A DNA stretch of 40,012 bases, taken from NCBI RefSeq assembly GCF_024385605.1, contig NZ_JANFOJ010000024.1, positions 1 to 40,012 on the forward strand, read 5' to 3'. The notes beneath the pieces were generated by a model, which did no database searches, had not been told where the DNA came from, and saw only the letters and a list, made by a program, of their open reading frames with translations. Below are positions 1 through 6,554 of this stretch, in pieces. The DNA is from Sporolactobacillus sp. STSJ-5 (GTDB lineage: Bacteria > Bacillota > Bacilli > Bacillales > Sporolactobacillaceae). How positions within the stretch are numbered: the first letter of the stretch is position 1; every line of letters starts with the position of its first letter. Made by a program: the position numbers and the translations under genes.

Positions 1-28
1 CCGTTTTATGACGACTTATTATTTTCAT
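1..28 (-). CDS. 5' end of a minus-strand gene running off the left edge
   Basis: An ATG at 28-26 on the minus strand opens a frame that continues past the window edge (first residues MKIISRHKT). An AAGGAG ribosome-binding site at 40-35 lies 6 nt upstream of it, which is the main reason to believe it. Only nine codons are visible, so no product can be named. Confidence 0.4.
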
Positions 29-166
29 CGTATTCTCCTTTTTTTTGCAATTATAGGGGATAGTTTGTGAAAGATTATTTATTTCGTTCTTGGGTTAGTC
101 TCATCATTATCTTTTCCACAGTTATTTTTTGCTGAATCCATCATCTCATAGTATTCCTAACTTTTT

Positions 167-301
167 TCAATCTCGCAACATGATGAGTATTCGTAAATAT
201 TTTTCTTGTTCTTCATTTTCCTCACTTTTTACCAACAGTTGCCTGCGAACGTTCCTTTTCTCTGCTTTCGGATGGCTATCATTTGCAGTCATGTATTTCA
301 T
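167..301 (-). CDS. possible small charged protein (44 aa), doubtful
   Basis: A minus-strand frame of 44 codons starts at ATG 301 (a second ATG lies at 292). It has a protein-like composition rich in Lys, Arg and Glu, with a stretch resembling an amphipathic helix (EENEEQEKYLRILIMLRD at the C-terminus). There is no convincing ribosome-binding site within 12 nt of either ATG. The opposite-strand frame across 129-416 looks like a by-product of T-rich DNA. The rest of 29-494 holds no recognisable gene. This could be a remnant or chance. Confidence 0.2.
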   Translation of the reverse strand: MKYMTANDSHPKAEKRNVRRQLLVKSEENEEQEKYLRILIMLRD

Positions 302-494
302 TTCAATTTGTGTTAATCATTCCTTAAGCTATTATTATTATAATAAATTGATCTTTGATTTTGTCCTTTATGTCGCCTCGCTCGGTGTTCCTTCCAAACG
401 ATGCGCTCATAAATAGTTTCAAAAGAAATGATTATTCTGCCATCATCTCATTCCTTGAGAATGGACGAACAAAAAATAGGTGAGGAGTGAGACT

Positions 495-2216
495 ATGAAA
501 AAATACCGCTGGCTCATGTGGCGAAAAGTACTAATTTTCTTCATCATTGCCGTAATCATTGCCACAGCGATTTGGGCAGGAGGACAGGTTGCTCAGAATA
601 TCGCTGTGACAGCATTTAACCTGATTTTCCAACTATTCTTTGCCGTACTCTTTATGATCATTCAGTTTGTTGCCCTCTTTTGGTTCCTTGCCCGGGGACG
701 AACCTATTGGATCATGCCCGGCGAAACAGGATCGAGCTGGGACGATTATCGAGGCAATCCTGAAGTCGTTGAAAATGCCAAACGCATCGTTACCTTGCTC
801 AGAGGTGTCAAAGATTTCAAGAAAATGGGCGGTCAGGCCATCCGCGGGATGCTGCTTTGCGGGCCTCCGGGAACAGGAAAATCTTATCTCGCACAGGTTG
901 TCGCAAATGAAGCTCAGGTTCCTTTCGCCTATGCTTCGGCACCAAGCTTTCAAAATATGTTCTTCGGTGTTGGTAATCTTAAAGTAATGAGCCTCTATAA
1001 AAAAGCTCGAAAGCTAGCAAAAACCTATGGTGCCTGCATTATTTTCATTGATGAAATCGATGCGATCGGCATGTCGCGGCAAGCAAACGGAGGCGGAGGT
1101 GGAGGACTTGGCGCGATGTTCGGTATGGGCGGCTCCGGTTTGCTCAACGAACTTCTGCTGCAAATGGACCCGCCGAATATTGATCATTCACGGTTTGCCA
1201 AGCTGTTCCGTGCGCTTGGGCTCAGGCACAAAAAAGCAGAGCGCCGCGCTGTATTGACCATCGGTGCAACCAATTTACCGGACGTCCTGGATTCCGCTTT
1301 ACTTCGTCCCGGTCGATTTGATCGAAAGCTCTGGGTCTATCCTCCTGACTATGACGGCCGCGTAGATGTATTTGACTACTATCTCGCAAAGGTTAACCGA
1401 GATGAATCACTGACTGCGCAAAAAGCGGCATTAGACACCATCGGCTATAGTCCGGCACAAATCAAGCATATTGTGAACGAGGCCATCGTCATTGCACATC
1501 AGCGCGGCGCGAATGGCGCGAATTATGAAGACTTCAGAGCTGCCATGGAGACCTATGAATGGGGCTTGAAGCAGCCGCTTCGCTCAATGAGCGACGATGA
1601 AAAACGAAATGTTGCCTATCATGAAGCCGGCCATGCCGTTGCCCAATATTTGTTGAAGCCTCATGAACGCGTCTGGAAAGTGACCATCATCCGTCGAGGC
1701 AGCGCGCTCGGACTTGCCGCAACGAAACCAACCCATGAGCGTTATAATCAAAGCGACAGCGAAATGCTGGCGGAAATTCAAGTATGCCTCGCATCACGCG
1801 CGTCCGAAGAACTCTTTTTGGGAAAAAAATTAAACGGCGTTACCTCCGACCTGCAGCAAGCAACCGAGCTCGCCGGTGCCTATCTTGGCGCAGTCGGCAT
1901 GGGCGACGAATTGTTCAGCTGGCTTTCTACAGGTTCACTAACGGACGCACTTAAACAGCTCCGTCCTAAAATCAACACATTATTAAAAGATCAGATGAAC
2001 CAAGTAAAAACATTAATCGAAGAACAGACGGAATTTGTTCATGCCATTGCGAGAGAACTATTGACACGCGGTGATCTCACCGGAGAAGAAATTGATGCAC
2101 TTTATGTTAATCTATATGGTCACGAGCGTCCAGAAGTGCCTGAAATCAAGGCATTAGGAACTGCCTCTGACGTGAAAAATTCGTCTGAAACTATTGCAGA
2201 AAAAAAAGAAGATTAA
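495..2216 (+). CDS. FtsH-like membrane AAA+ zinc metalloprotease (M41), short form
   Basis: This is a predicted membrane-anchored ATP-dependent protease of the FtsH type, which unfolds and degrades membrane or cytosolic proteins on the inner face of the membrane. Two N-terminal helices (about residues 11-29 and 41-66) are followed by Walker A GPPGTGKS (123-130), a pore-like FFGVG (156-160), Walker B IIFIDEID (182-189), a second region of homology ending RPGRFDRK, the zinc motif HEAGH (376-380), and Asp452 in SDLQQAT as third ligand. All catalytic features are intact. At 573 residues it is shorter than housekeeping FtsH (about 640) and has only some 11 residues between the helices instead of the usual extracytoplasmic domain. 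A glycine-rich insert lies at 199-215. The start is ATG 495, behind AGGAG at 483-487; an in-frame GTG at 480 overlaps that site. It stands alone and ends at a terminator, so it is probably a second FtsH paralogue. Confidence 0.88.
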   Translation: MKKYRWLMWRKVLIFFIIAVIIATAIWAGGQVAQNIAVTAFNLIFQLFFAVLFMIIQFVALFWFLARGRTYWIMPGETGSSWDDYRGNPEVVENAKRIVTLLRGVKDFKKMGGQAIRGMLLCGPPGTGKSYLAQVVANEAQVPFAYASAPSFQNMFFGVGNLKVMSLYKKARKLAKTYGACIIFIDEIDAIGMSRQANGGGGGGLGAMFGMGGSGLLNELLLQMDPPNIDHSRFAKLFRALGLRHKKAERRAVLTIGATNLPDVLDSALLRPGRFDRKLWVYPPDYDGRVDVFDYYLAKVNRDESLTAQKAALDTIGYSPAQIKHIVNEAIVIAHQRGANGANYEDFRAAMETYEWGLKQPLRSMSDDEKRNVAYHEAGHAVAQYLLKPHERVWKVTIIRRGSALGLAATKPTHERYNQSDSEMLAEIQVCLASRASEELFLGKKLNGVTSDLQQATELAGAYLGAVGMGDELFSWLSTGSLTDALKQLRPKINTLLKDQMNQVKTLIEEQTEFVHAIARELLTRGDLTGEEIDALYVNLYGHERPEVPEIKALGTASDVKNSSETIAEKKED

Positions 2217-2229
2217 AGCAAAGAAACAG

Positions 2230-2273
2230 AGGCTGCTCACACGTCATGATACGACGATGAGCAGCCTTTTTTT
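2230..2273 (+). terminator. intrinsic terminator after the FtsH-like gene
   Basis: A stem of AGGCTGCTCA (2230-2239) with TGAGCAGCCT (2258-2267) has an inner CGTC/GACG pairing and is followed by a run of T. It lies 13 nt after the stop codon. It may also slow transcription arriving from the convergent side, but there the trailing T-run is poor. Confidence 0.9.
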
Positions 2274-2295
2274 ACCAACATTCAAATGAAGGACA

Positions 2296-3678
2296 TCAAC
2301 GGTGAATTTTTGAACCATATATATTTTTATTGATTGTCTCAGATGTCAGAAAGGCAGCGGAAGCGGACAGCAGTGAAACGATCATAACGTAAAATGCGAG
2401 ATAGTACCACTGATCTCCATCAACAGCAGTCAGCCATTTGGCAATAAACGGAGTGAACCCCCCTGCCACAATCGCACCTAATTGTGCGCCGATGGATGCC
2501 CCACTGTAACGGACGGAAGGGCCAAACATCTCGGTAAAAAAGGCCGGCTGAACCGCATTAATCGAGTTGTGCCCAACATTGATAAATAGAAAATAAGCTA
2601 GCATCAACAAGGCAAAGGAGCCACTTTCGACGAGATAGAAAAATGGAAAGACGAAGGCCGCTGCGAACAGCGCACCAAAAATATATACCGGACGACGGCC
2701 GATCTTATCTGAAATATACCCGAACAGTGCGTGAGCTGGAAATGCAATGACACAGGTCAGCATGACAACAGACAGCATCATCCCGTTGCTTACACCGAGC
2801 TGCTCGGTAGCATAGGAAACTGCAAAAACAGTGGCAAGAAAAAAGGGAACGCTTTCCGCAAAGCGCAGTACCATAATGGTCAGAAGCTTCTTCCATCCCT
2901 TTTTCACAACCCGAAAAACGGGACTTTTCTGTACAACCTGCAAACCGCTTTTTTCGATTTTTTCTTTTTTCTTCAATTTTTCAAAGACCGGTGTCTCCTC
3001 AAGATGTATGCGCATATAAAGGCCCACAGCTACAAGCACGCCACTAAAGAGAAAAGGAATTCTCCAGCCCCATGAAAGCAGCTGTTCCCGATTCAGCATT
3101 GTCACAAGTGCGAACATTCCTGTTGCCAGCAGCTGTCCGGAAAAACCGCCGGTCTGAGGAAGAGCACCTGCCAAGCCGCGTCTGCTCGGTGATGCGCTTT
3201 CAACAACGTAAAGCATCGCGCCGCCCCATTCGCCACCGACCACAAAGCCCTGCATGAAACGTAAAAGGACGAGCAGAATCGGCGCCATGATTCCGACTTG
3301 CTGATAGGTTGGCAGAATGCCGACAAGCATCGTAGCCGCGCCCATACCAAGCAACGTAATCACAAGCGCCTTTTTCCTTCCTAGAGTATCGCCATAATGC
3401 CCGAAAAAGGCTCCGCCAAGCGGTCGCGCGATAAATCCGACACCAAAAGTTGCAAAGGCTGCTAAAGTTCCCGCCAAAGCACTGATATTGGGAAAAAAGA
3501 TCGTATTAAATACCAAAGCCGCAGCAAGCCCATAGACGAGAAAATCATAAAACTCAATTGTATTTCCAATCCAGCTGGAGATAATTACCTTGCGAAGCTC
3601 AGAAGGCTTGCGTCCTGAAAAGTTTCCCGGATCTCTATCTTGAGCTATTTCGGTTGTTTCTTTTTCCAACTTACTCAT
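2296..3678 (-). CDS. MFS metabolite:proton symporter (MHS family)
   Basis: This 460-residue membrane transporter belongs to the metabolite:H+ symporter branch of the major facilitator superfamily, whose members import organic acids, betaine/proline or shikimate. The family pattern is clear: WIGNTIEFYDFLVYG near the first helix, GFIARPLGGAFFGHYGDTLGRKKAL in the helix 2-3 loop, RFMQGFVVGGEWGGA in helix 4, and a matching GYISDKIGRRPVY in the second half. About twelve hydrophobic segments can be counted. The start is taken as ATG 3678, 6-7 nt after AGAGGTG; an in-frame GTG at 3687 lies inside that ribosome-binding site. The substrate cannot be told from sequence, and no metabolic neighbour helps. 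Confidence 0.85.
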   Translation of the reverse strand: MSKLEKETTEIAQDRDPGNFSGRKPSELRKVIISSWIGNTIEFYDFLVYGLAAALVFNTIFFPNISALAGTLAAFATFGVGFIARPLGGAFFGHYGDTLGRKKALVITLLGMGAATMLVGILPTYQQVGIMAPILLVLLRFMQGFVVGGEWGGAMLYVVESASPSRRGLAGALPQTGGFSGQLLATGMFALVTMLNREQLLSWGWRIPFLFSGVLVAVGLYMRIHLEETPVFEKLKKKEKIEKSGLQVVQKSPVFRVVKKGWKKLLTIMVLRFAESVPFFLATVFAVSYATEQLGVSNGMMLSVVMLTCVIAFPAHALFGYISDKIGRRPVYIFGALFAAAFVFPFFYLVESGSFALLMLAYFLFINVGHNSINAVQPAFFTEMFGPSVRYSGASIGAQLGAIVAGGFTPFIAKWLTAVDGDQWYYLAFYVMIVSLLSASAAFLTSETINKNIYGSKIHR

Positions 3679-3826
3679 TACCAGCACCTCTTCAATTACG
3701 ATTTTGGTCCCGCTCTATTATTGAATTTTCTTCAGTGTCTTCAGTTATAAGCAGCAAAATATGGCATGTGGAGGAGGAGATCACGAAGAGTTGAAAAGTT
3801 TAATGATGAATCGAATTAAATATTCT

Positions 3827-3873
3827 ATACCCTTAGATTATTAATCGAAACCATTTCTATAACAAAAGGGTAT
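3827..3873. other. spaced inverted repeat in the gap 3679-3969
   Basis: The 290-bp gap between the MHS transporter start and the ABC-F stop holds no gene I can support. Besides the hairpin at 3901-3940, it contains ATACCCTT (3827-3834) and its exact complement AAGGGTAT (3866-3873), 31 nt apart, followed on the plus strand by CGTTTTT. It could be a weak terminator-like fold or a regulator site, or chance. Confidence 0.25.
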
Positions 3874-3900
3874 CGTTTTTGATTATTTATAATGAAAGCA

Positions 3901-3940
3901 CAAAGCAGACTATTCCTCCGAACAGGGATAATCTGCTTTG
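3901..3940 (-). terminator. hairpin downstream of the ABC-F gene, probable terminator
   Basis: CAAAGCAGA (3901-3909) pairs with TCTGCTTTG (3932-3940), and the stem extends inward through a TAT/ATA pairing across single mismatches to a short loop. It lies 30 nt past the stop of the minus-strand ABC-F gene, where a terminator is expected. The following T-run on the minus strand is broken (TGCTTTC), so termination may be partial. Confidence 0.5.
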
Positions 3941-3969
3941 TTTGTATACGATTCATTTGTACTCAATAA

Positions 3970-5535
3970 TTAATCCAATTCCCTTTTTTCCTTCAACAGC
4001 TCTTGAAACTCCTGCTCCAATTCATCAGATGGTTCGATACTTAAACGACCAAGCACCGCTGCTATTTTTGTTTCGAGCACGAGACGTTTGTCCTTTTCGA
4101 GATCTCGATTCTTTTTTGGCTTGTCATTTTTGAACTGTCGGTAGTTTCCTTCAAACACGCGAATTTGTTGATTTCGAATTTCTAATATCCGAGTGGCAAT
4201 GTTTTCTATAAATCGTCGGTCATGGGAGACAAAGATTACGCTTCCCTCAAACTCTTTGAGCAGCGATTCCAATGCGGCAGCCGCTTCCATGTCAAGATAA
4301 TTTGTCGGTTCATCCAGAATCAGCGTATTCATATCACTTAGAAAGAGCTTGGTTAACGCCACTTTTACTCGCTCTCCGCCGCTCAGTACTCCAACCAGCT
4401 TATAAACATCGTCTTGGTAAAAATGCATCCGTGCGAGCACCGTTCGAATCAGTGTTTCCTCCTGCTTTGACGTTGCGCAGACGTTTTCAATGACCGATTT
4501 ATCCTCATTCAGGATATTTAAATTTTGACTAAAATAAGCGATTTTTACAGATGGAGACAGTGTGATCCCCGTTTCTTGATTAATGATCTTCCTGATTAAC
4601 GTTGTCTTTCCGCTGCCATTGGGACCGATGATGGCGAATTTATCCCCGCCCCGTATAAAGAAGCTGTTCCGACGCCAAAGCACACGTTTACCGAATTGTG
4701 CAGATACACCCTCCGCTCGAAGAATGATCCGATTCTTAAATGTTTCTGCGTTGGGCAGATTCATTTTAAGCGGCTGAATGTCTTTCACTTTTTCTACCTT
4801 TTCCAGTTTTTCCAATCGTGTTTCAATGGCGTTCGCTGTTGTCTGCAATTTCTTTTGTTTTTTGGCGAAGTACGGCTTCGCTCCCGTAATTCGAGCTTCT
4901 GATCCACTTACGTTTTTGGGCTTTTTTGTCGCCCGTTCCGCTTTTTTCTCTTTTAATTTCAAAGCGTCTTCCAACTGCTTCTTCTTTTTTTCATAGTTCT
5001 CGTAAGCGTGTTGCTGCTCGGCATGCATGGCTTCCTTCTGCTGCTCATAATCACTGTAATTGCCTGTATAAACACTTATTTTGCTGTCATTGATTTCCCA
5101 TATTGTTGTACAAAGCGCGTCCAAAAACGCACGGTCATGCGAAACGATGACCAGCGCACCCTGCCATGCCTTCAGCTTCTTTTCCAGCCATTCAATGTGA
5201 TCCGTATCCAAATTGGTCGTGGGTTCATCTGCAAGCAAAAGCTCAGAATCCCGTACCAGCGCTTCTTGGATATACTCTTGGGTGACTTCACCGCCGCTTT
5301 TTGTTGTATCCGTCCGTTTCAACTGCGGCAGCAGCTCACACGATGCGTGTTGAATAACTGTTCCTTCTTCAGGTACGATTTTCTCTGCTAAGATGTTGAG
5401 CAGTGTTGTTTTACCGCACCCGTTTCGTCCAACGAGTCCAATTCGATCGTTGCGATGAATGTGCAGTTGATCAATATCGAGTAACAAACGATCCTTAACA
5501 TAGTGTTTTATTTTTAGAGCTTCTAACAAGATCAT
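3970..5535 (-). CDS. vga: Vga-like ABC-F ribosome protection protein
   Basis: This is a cytosolic ABC-F protein of 521 residues with two ATPase domains and no membrane segments. Members of the Vga/VmlR group bind the ribosomal E site and dislodge lincosamides, streptogramin A and pleuromutilins. Visible are Walker A GRNGCGKTT (36-44), a first-half signature KSGGEV, LLADEPTTNLD, a long Lys/Glu-rich interdomain linker carrying RATKKPKN, a second Walker A GPNGSGKTT near residue 305, signature LSGGERVKVAL, LILDEPTNYLD, and a C-terminal coiled extension ending EFQELLKEKRELD. The order of motifs, the length and many phrases agree with staphylococcal Vga(A) as I remember it, more closely than with VmlR. 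The start is ATG 5535, with GGGG 8-9 nt upstream. The gene has its own promoter and a long structured leader, as inducible ABC-F genes do. The substrate range is inferred from the family. Confidence 0.88.
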   Translation of the reverse strand: MILLEALKIKHYVKDRLLLDIDQLHIHRNDRIGLVGRNGCGKTTLLNILAEKIVPEEGTVIQHASCELLPQLKRTDTTKSGGEVTQEYIQEALVRDSELLLADEPTTNLDTDHIEWLEKKLKAWQGALVIVSHDRAFLDALCTTIWEINDSKISVYTGNYSDYEQQKEAMHAEQQHAYENYEKKKKQLEDALKLKEKKAERATKKPKNVSGSEARITGAKPYFAKKQKKLQTTANAIETRLEKLEKVEKVKDIQPLKMNLPNAETFKNRIILRAEGVSAQFGKRVLWRRNSFFIRGGDKFAIIGPNGSGKTTLIRKIINQETGITLSPSVKIAYFSQNLNILNEDKSVIENVCATSKQEETLIRTVLARMHFYQDDVYKLVGVLSGGERVKVALTKLFLSDMNTLILDEPTNYLDMEAAAALESLLKEFEGSVIFVSHDRRFIENIATRILEIRNQQIRVFEGNYRQFKNDKPKKNRDLEKDKRLVLETKIAAVLGRLSIEPSDELEQEFQELLKEKRELD

Positions 5536-5806
5536 AAAATCATCCCCATTTTTTCATAATCAGGGACGTAAAATAGCCCCCTATCTGTTGTCAGAATAGG
5601 AGGCTGCTGTAAAAATATAGGCGAACACCAAAAAGACACCCGGTCTTCTCAAGCCGACTACAAATCACCAATCCTATTCTGAACTCCGTTTGAAGGCATA
5701 GTGGCAGTACGGTTCCCCTGCTTCTCACTACCTTCAATTGGCGGTTTCAAAAAATAGGATTAGTTTTTCATCGGCCGTTGGTTCACCCCTTCCGTTCACT
5801 CGATTA
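5536..5806 (-). promoter_or_regulatory. structured leader of the vga-like gene, predicted antibiotic-responsive attenuator
   Basis: About 270 nt of untranslated leader separate the promoter from ATG 5535. Read as RNA it holds element A (AAUCCUAUU, 5761-5753), a large hairpin (UUGAAGG 5737-5731 with CCUUCAA 5696-5690, continued inward by UAGUG/CACUA and GCAG/CUGC), element B (UCAGAAUAGGAUU, 5682-5670) and element C (CCUAUUCUGA, 5600-5591). B can pair with A over 9 bp or with C over 10 bp, but not both. The AAGAC/GUCUU stem extended by wobble pairs, followed by U (about 5653-5626), lies between B and C. Element A overlaps the stop of a three-codon upstream ORF, so a stalled ribosome would free B. 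This layout matches the uORF-controlled attenuators known upstream of ABC-F genes; which state terminates is inference. Confidence 0.65.
5760..5771 (-). CDS. three-codon leader ORF (M-K-N-stop) upstream of the vga-like gene
   Basis: ATG 5771-5769 is followed by AAA, AAC and TAA. A purine-rich GGAAGGGGTGA ends 11 nt upstream, somewhat far but usable. The stop codon overlaps attenuator element A, so drug-induced stalling here would change leader folding. Three-codon uORFs are known in this gene class. A second very short frame (M-K-K-W-G-stop, 5557-5540) lies just before the main start without a clear ribosome-binding site. Confidence 0.45.
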   Translation of the reverse strand: MKN

Positions 5807-5811
5807 CTTTC

Positions 5812-5840
5812 AATGTAATCAATTTACTCGCTATTGTCAA
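5812..5840 (-). promoter_or_regulatory. promoter of the vga-like gene
   Basis: On the minus strand a perfect TTGACA (5840-5835) is followed after 17 nt by TACATT (5817-5812). This is a strong sigma-A match and puts the transcription start near 5805. It lies just past the stop of the upstream DJ-1 family gene. Confidence 0.75.
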
Positions 5841-5877
5841 ACAGCAAACCCTCTAGGCAAAAGCGATGTTCACTTTT

Positions 5878-6471
5878 TCAATGCTTCTTTCTCGAAAATG
5901 GATCGCTGGTTTTATCGTTGTTCCAGACATATTCAATGCCGTGAGCAACATCAGAAGCTTGCTCAGTCCCAAATTGATCGGCAACGAATCCCAGAGTCAT
6001 ATCGATTCCCGCTGAGACGCCGGAGGATGTATAGTATTTCCCGTCAGTGACCCACCGAGCACGCTCCACCCAGTGCACCGCCGAATTTACACTTTTTACC
6101 CAATCAAACGCGATTTTATTAGAGGTCGCTTTCCGGCCGTCAAGCAGTCCTGTCCGTGCCAAGAGAGCTGATCCGGTGCATACTGTTAAGCAAAAGGCTG
6201 CTTGTTCTGCCGCATGCTTTAACTTTTTTGTAAACTCTTCATCATGAACAAGCGGCCGCGTACCTTGTCCGCCCGGAATCAGAAGGATTCCTGACGGATC
6301 AGCTTGATCCATCGGCTCGGTCATGATCGACGTCTGCTGCCTGCTGATCACTAATCCACCGTCCATTGATACAAAATGCAGCGCATAATCGCTGATCCTT
6401 CCCAGTACTTCAACAGGGCCAAAGGCGTCCAGCGTTTCAAAATCAGGGAAAAGCAAAATGTTTACATTCAT
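5878..6471 (-). CDS. DJ-1/PfpI (ThiJ) family protein
   Basis: This cytosolic 197-residue protein of the DJ-1/PfpI superfamily belongs to the group that includes isonitrile hydratases and the sensor half of GlxA-type regulators. The N-terminus MNVNILLFPDFETLDAFGP is typical, with GILLIPGGQG in the middle, the nucleophile-elbow VCTGSALLARTGLLDGRKAT carrying the conserved Cys near residue 97, and YTSSGVSAGIDMTLG near the C-terminus. No AraC-type DNA-binding domain is fused. ATG 6471 follows a strong AAGGAGG at good spacing. The exact reaction (glyoxalase, hydratase, amidase or chaperone) cannot be assigned. Confidence 0.82.
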   Translation of the reverse strand: MNVNILLFPDFETLDAFGPVEVLGRISDYALHFVSMDGGLVISRQQTSIMTEPMDQADPSGILLIPGGQGTRPLVHDEEFTKKLKHAAEQAAFCLTVCTGSALLARTGLLDGRKATSNKIAFDWVKSVNSAVHWVERARWVTDGKYYTSSGVSAGIDMTLGFVADQFGTEQASDVAHGIEYVWNNDKTSDPFSRKKH

Positions 6472-6554
6472 GCTGATCCTCCTTTTTTACACAAATAAGA
6501 AAGTATAAAGATTTAGAGGAATTTAGTGTACGTGCAACTAAGTCTTCGCCTTCT

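Noticed and set aside
129-416. 95-codon plus-strand open frame
   Set aside because: The translation is low-complexity Ser/Phe-rich from T-rich DNA, the start has no ribosome-binding site, and the opposite strand reads more like protein.
2731-3075. Plus-strand open frames opposite the MHS transporter
   Set aside because: They lie antisense to a well-supported transporter and have no initiation signals.
5591-5737. Metabolite riboswitch (SAM, lysine, cobalamin, FMN, T-box) in the vga leader
   Set aside because: None of the conserved core sequences of these classes could be found; the pairings and the uORF fit an antibiotic attenuator better.
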